Source: an uncultured Bacilli bacterium (lineage in GTDB: Bacteria > Bacillota_I > Bacilli_A > RF39 > UBA660). Taken from it: a stretch of DNA of 64,000 nucleotides. The position numbers and the translations under genes were made by a program. This document shows, piece after piece, positions 62,743 through 64,000 of this stretch. The stretch spans positions 22,156 to 86,155 of the forward strand of contig CAKOUR010000008.1 of the NCBI GenBank assembly GCA_934120635.1, written 5' to 3'. The first letter of the stretch is position 1. Each line of letters opens with the position of its first letter. The notes under the pieces were generated by a model. That model was given only the letters and a program-made list of their open reading frames with translations, did no database searches and was not told the DNA's origin.

Positions 62743-63162
62743 ATGGAAATTAACCAAAAATTAAAGAATGCTAGAATCAATATGAATTTAACTCAAGAAG
62801 ATGTTGCTGAGAAAATTATGATTTCAAGACAAACTATATCCAACTGGGAAAATGGAAAATCATTACCAGACATAATGAGTATTATAAATCTAAGTGAACT
62901 TTATCAAATAAGTTTAGATGAACTATTAAAAGGTGATTTAAAGCTGAGAGAAAAAATTAATAAGGATGTAAATAATGCGAAAAATAATGAAAAACTAATA
63001 TTAACAACAGCAATTATAATTTTTGTGGTTATGTTGATTTATACAATTAGTAAGGTTATTGGTGGTCCATTTTCTGATTTTTGCAAAGAAGCGATAACTT
63101 GGGTATTAGGTGGAATTGCTCTTGCATTTGCTATGGCATATTTAAATTCTAAAAATAAATAA
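62743..63162 (+). CDS. Membrane-bound XRE-family regulator
   Basis: The 139-residue product starts at ATG 62743. An N-terminal HTH (LTQEDVAEKIMISRQTISNW, near residue 15) is followed by ISLDELLKGD, which marks the end of the DNA-binding part. Two C-terminal membrane helices (LILTTAIIIFVVMLIYTI and ITWVLGGIALAFAMAYL) follow. It may sense membrane events and control neighbouring element genes. Confidence 0.8.
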   Translation: MEINQKLKNARINMNLTQEDVAEKIMISRQTISNWENGKSLPDIMSIINLSELYQISLDELLKGDLKLREKINKDVNNAKNNEKLILTTAIIIFVVMLIYTISKVIGGPFSDFCKEAITWVLGGIALAFAMAYLNSKNK

Positions 63163-63163
63163 C

Positions 63164-63177
63164 AAATTACAATTTGA
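63164..63177. repeat. Direct repeat copy 1 flanking the alkyltransferase-like gene
   Basis: ACAAATTACAATTT, identical to 63675-63688 on the other side of the gene. No insertion-sequence gene is present, so the cause is unclear. Confidence 0.4.
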
Positions 63178-63194
63178 AATGAAGTTGGAATACT

Positions 63195-63671
63195 ATGGCT
63201 AATGAAAGTAAAAAAGATTTTAATGTAATGATGAACAACAATAAAGATATGCCTAAAATACAAATAGTAGAAGATGAAAAAATAATAAAAAAATATGGTG
63301 GAACTAAAATGTTTTTTGCACCACCTATTTATTATGATGAGTTAATGAAAAAAGTACCAAAGGGAAAACTTATAACTGTTAGTGTTATGAGAGATTATCT
63401 AGCAAAGACAAATAATGCAGACTTCACTGATCCTATGACAGCAGGTATATTTGTAAATATAGTTGCTTGGGCTAGTTATCAAAGAGATGAAGATATTACA
63501 CCATACTGGAGAACTTTAAAATCAGATGGAGAATTAAATGTTAAATATCCAGAGGGGAAAGAATTACAAAAAAGATTACTTGAAGAAGAAGGACACACAA
63601 TTATTTCAAAAGGAACAAAGAATATAAAATACTATGTTAAGGATTTTGAAAATAGTTTGATAGAACTATAA
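63195..63671 (+). CDS. MGMT-fold alkyltransferase-like protein
   Basis: A 158-residue protein starting at ATG 63195. The C-terminal half (ITPYWRTLKSDGELNVKYPEG and KELQKRLLEEEGHTI) closely follows the MGMT/ATL DNA-binding domain pattern, with RTLKSDG in place of RVVNSDG. The usual active-site PCHR motif is not visible, and Trp stands at that place (PYWR). So it is likely a non-catalytic alkyltransferase-like protein that flags alkylated bases. It is flanked by direct repeats. Confidence 0.65.
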   Translation: MANESKKDFNVMMNNNKDMPKIQIVEDEKIIKKYGGTKMFFAPPIYYDELMKKVPKGKLITVSVMRDYLAKTNNADFTDPMTAGIFVNIVAWASYQRDEDITPYWRTLKSDGELNVKYPEGKELQKRLLEEEGHTIISKGTKNIKYYVKDFENSLIEL

Positions 63672-63674
63672 TTA

Positions 63675-63688
63675 CAAATTACAATTTT
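63675..63688. repeat. Direct repeat copy 2 flanking the alkyltransferase-like gene
   Basis: Second copy of ACAAATTACAATTT, immediately after the stop codon of the MGMT-fold gene. Confidence 0.4.
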
Positions 63689-63716
63689 ATAGTTATTGAT
63701 TTATAGTAATTTACCG

Positions 63717-63747
63717 AAAAGATTGTCAGTAATGACAGTCTTTTTTG
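63717..63747 (+). terminator. Terminator after the MGMT-fold gene
   Basis: AAGATTGTCA pairs with TGACAGTCTT around GTAA, with TTTTTT after. Confidence 0.8.
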
Positions 63748-63754
63748 TTATATA

Positions 63755-63783
63755 TTGACTTTTAACGGTAACTACTATAAAAT
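63755..63783 (+). promoter_or_regulatory. Predicted promoter of VOC-family gene
   Basis: TTGACT, 17 bases, TAAAAT, 41 bases before the start codon of the last gene. An inverted repeat covers the -10 box. Confidence 0.7.
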
Positions 63784-63791
63784 ATAGTAGT
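63771..63791. promoter_or_regulatory. Operator-like inverted repeat over the VOC promoter
   Basis: ACTACTATA-AAA-TATAGTAGT is a perfect 9-bp inverted repeat covering the -10 (63778-63783). This is the position expected for a repressor site. Confidence 0.6.
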
Positions 63792-63824
63792 GTAGCTTAT
63801 AGCAAAAAAGGAGATGTGGAGTAT

Positions 63825-64000
63825 ATGAAAAATTATGACAACTATTTTCTTCCAGTAGATAATATGGAAGAAGCAAAAAGATATTATGAGGAAATATTGG
63901 GGTTAAAAAAGAAATTTGATTTCTCTGATAAGGGAATGGTTGCTTATAATATTGGAAATGAAGAACCTGCAATAATTTTAAAAGACAAAAATAAATTTGA
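63825..64000 (+). CDS. VOC-family (glyoxalase/bleomycin-resistance-like) protein, 3' end outside window
   Basis: The frame from ATG 63825 reads MKNYDNYFLPVDNMEEAKRY, then YEEILGLKKKFDFSDKGMVA, then YNIGNEEPAIILKDKNKF and continues past the window. This is the usual N-terminal half of a VOC domain (beta-alpha-beta with YYEEILGL). A metal-binding or resistance role cannot be told from this part. It has a strong ribosome-binding stretch (AAAAAAGGAG) and its own regulated-looking promoter. Confidence 0.8.
   Translation, partial: MKNYDNYFLPVDNMEEAKRYYEEILGLKKKFDFSDKGMVAYNIGNEEPAIILKDKNKF

Noticed and set aside
1..64000. Reassigned TGA codon as in mycoplasmas
   Set aside because: TGA serves as a stop in several genes (such as the coiled-coil gene and the spoIVA fragment), and Trp is TGG.
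1..64000. tRNA, rRNA, CRISPR arrays or transposase genes
   Set aside because: No cloverleaf-like sequence with a TTC-loop, no regular repeat-spacer array and no transposase motif was found by eye on either strand.

Overview
The window looks like a chromosomal stretch of a low-GC, spore-forming Gram-positive bacterium, probably an uncultivated gut member of the Bacilli (inference). Supporting signs are very AT-rich DNA, purine-rich Shine-Dalgarno sites, sigma-A promoters close to TTGACA-N17-TATAAT, a DnaB/DnaI primosome, a T-box riboswitch, sporulation genes (spoVIF, spoIVA) and a type VII secretion locus. The standard code is used: TGG encodes Trp and TGA is a stop. No tRNA, rRNA, CRISPR array or insertion sequence was seen.

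Layout. 1-3.2 kb (minus strand): two FAD-dependent oxidoreductases, one cut by the window edge, and a HigBA-like toxin-antitoxin pair whose toxin has a long N-terminal extension. 3.2-16.9 kb (minus): the secE-nusG-rplK-rplA-rplJ-rplL-(coiled-coil membrane protein)-(DUF1292)-rpoB-rpoC region. It has several internal promoters, an L10 leader with attenuator, and hairpin leaders before rplK and rplA. 17-21.7 kb: an XRE regulator, a secreted SGNH hydrolase with an internal sorting signal and a dockerin, an rRNA-type methyltransferase and a pseudouridine synthase. 21.8-28.2 kb (minus): dnaE, two small membrane proteins, dnaI and dnaB. 28.3-36.1 kb (minus): a long uncharacterised protein, then gatC-gatA-gatB-aspS behind a T-box whose specifier reads as AAC (Asn). 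This is the indirect tRNA-dependent route to Asn-tRNA. 36-40.3 kb (minus): a secreted C39-like protein, a CPBP protease, galU and an arylsulfotransferase-like lipoprotein or anchored protein. 40.5-48.7 kb (plus): a HIT protein, a frameshifted small gene, and a compact type VII secretion cluster (EssC-like ATPase, EsaB/YukD-like protein, three WXG100-size proteins, one larger candidate substrate). 48.8-57.9 kb (plus): cysS, a YugP-type peptidase, a pentapeptide-repeat protein, engB, der, an ABC exporter, a YgjV-like protein, spoVIF and a YHGS-motif membrane protein.

57.98 kb to the end: spoIVA begins normally, but its reading frame leaves the family abruptly after the conserved Thr-Pro-Trp codons. 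The following DNA carries a mobile-element gene set: an HhH-GPD/FeS-cluster protein, a MobV relaxase, unknown small proteins, XRE regulators, an alkyltransferase-like (MGMT-fold) protein and the start of a VOC-family protein. The simplest reading is an integrated mobile element interrupting spoIVA, with its far end and recombinase outside the window. Whether it excises during sporulation, as skin-type elements do, is the most interesting open question here.
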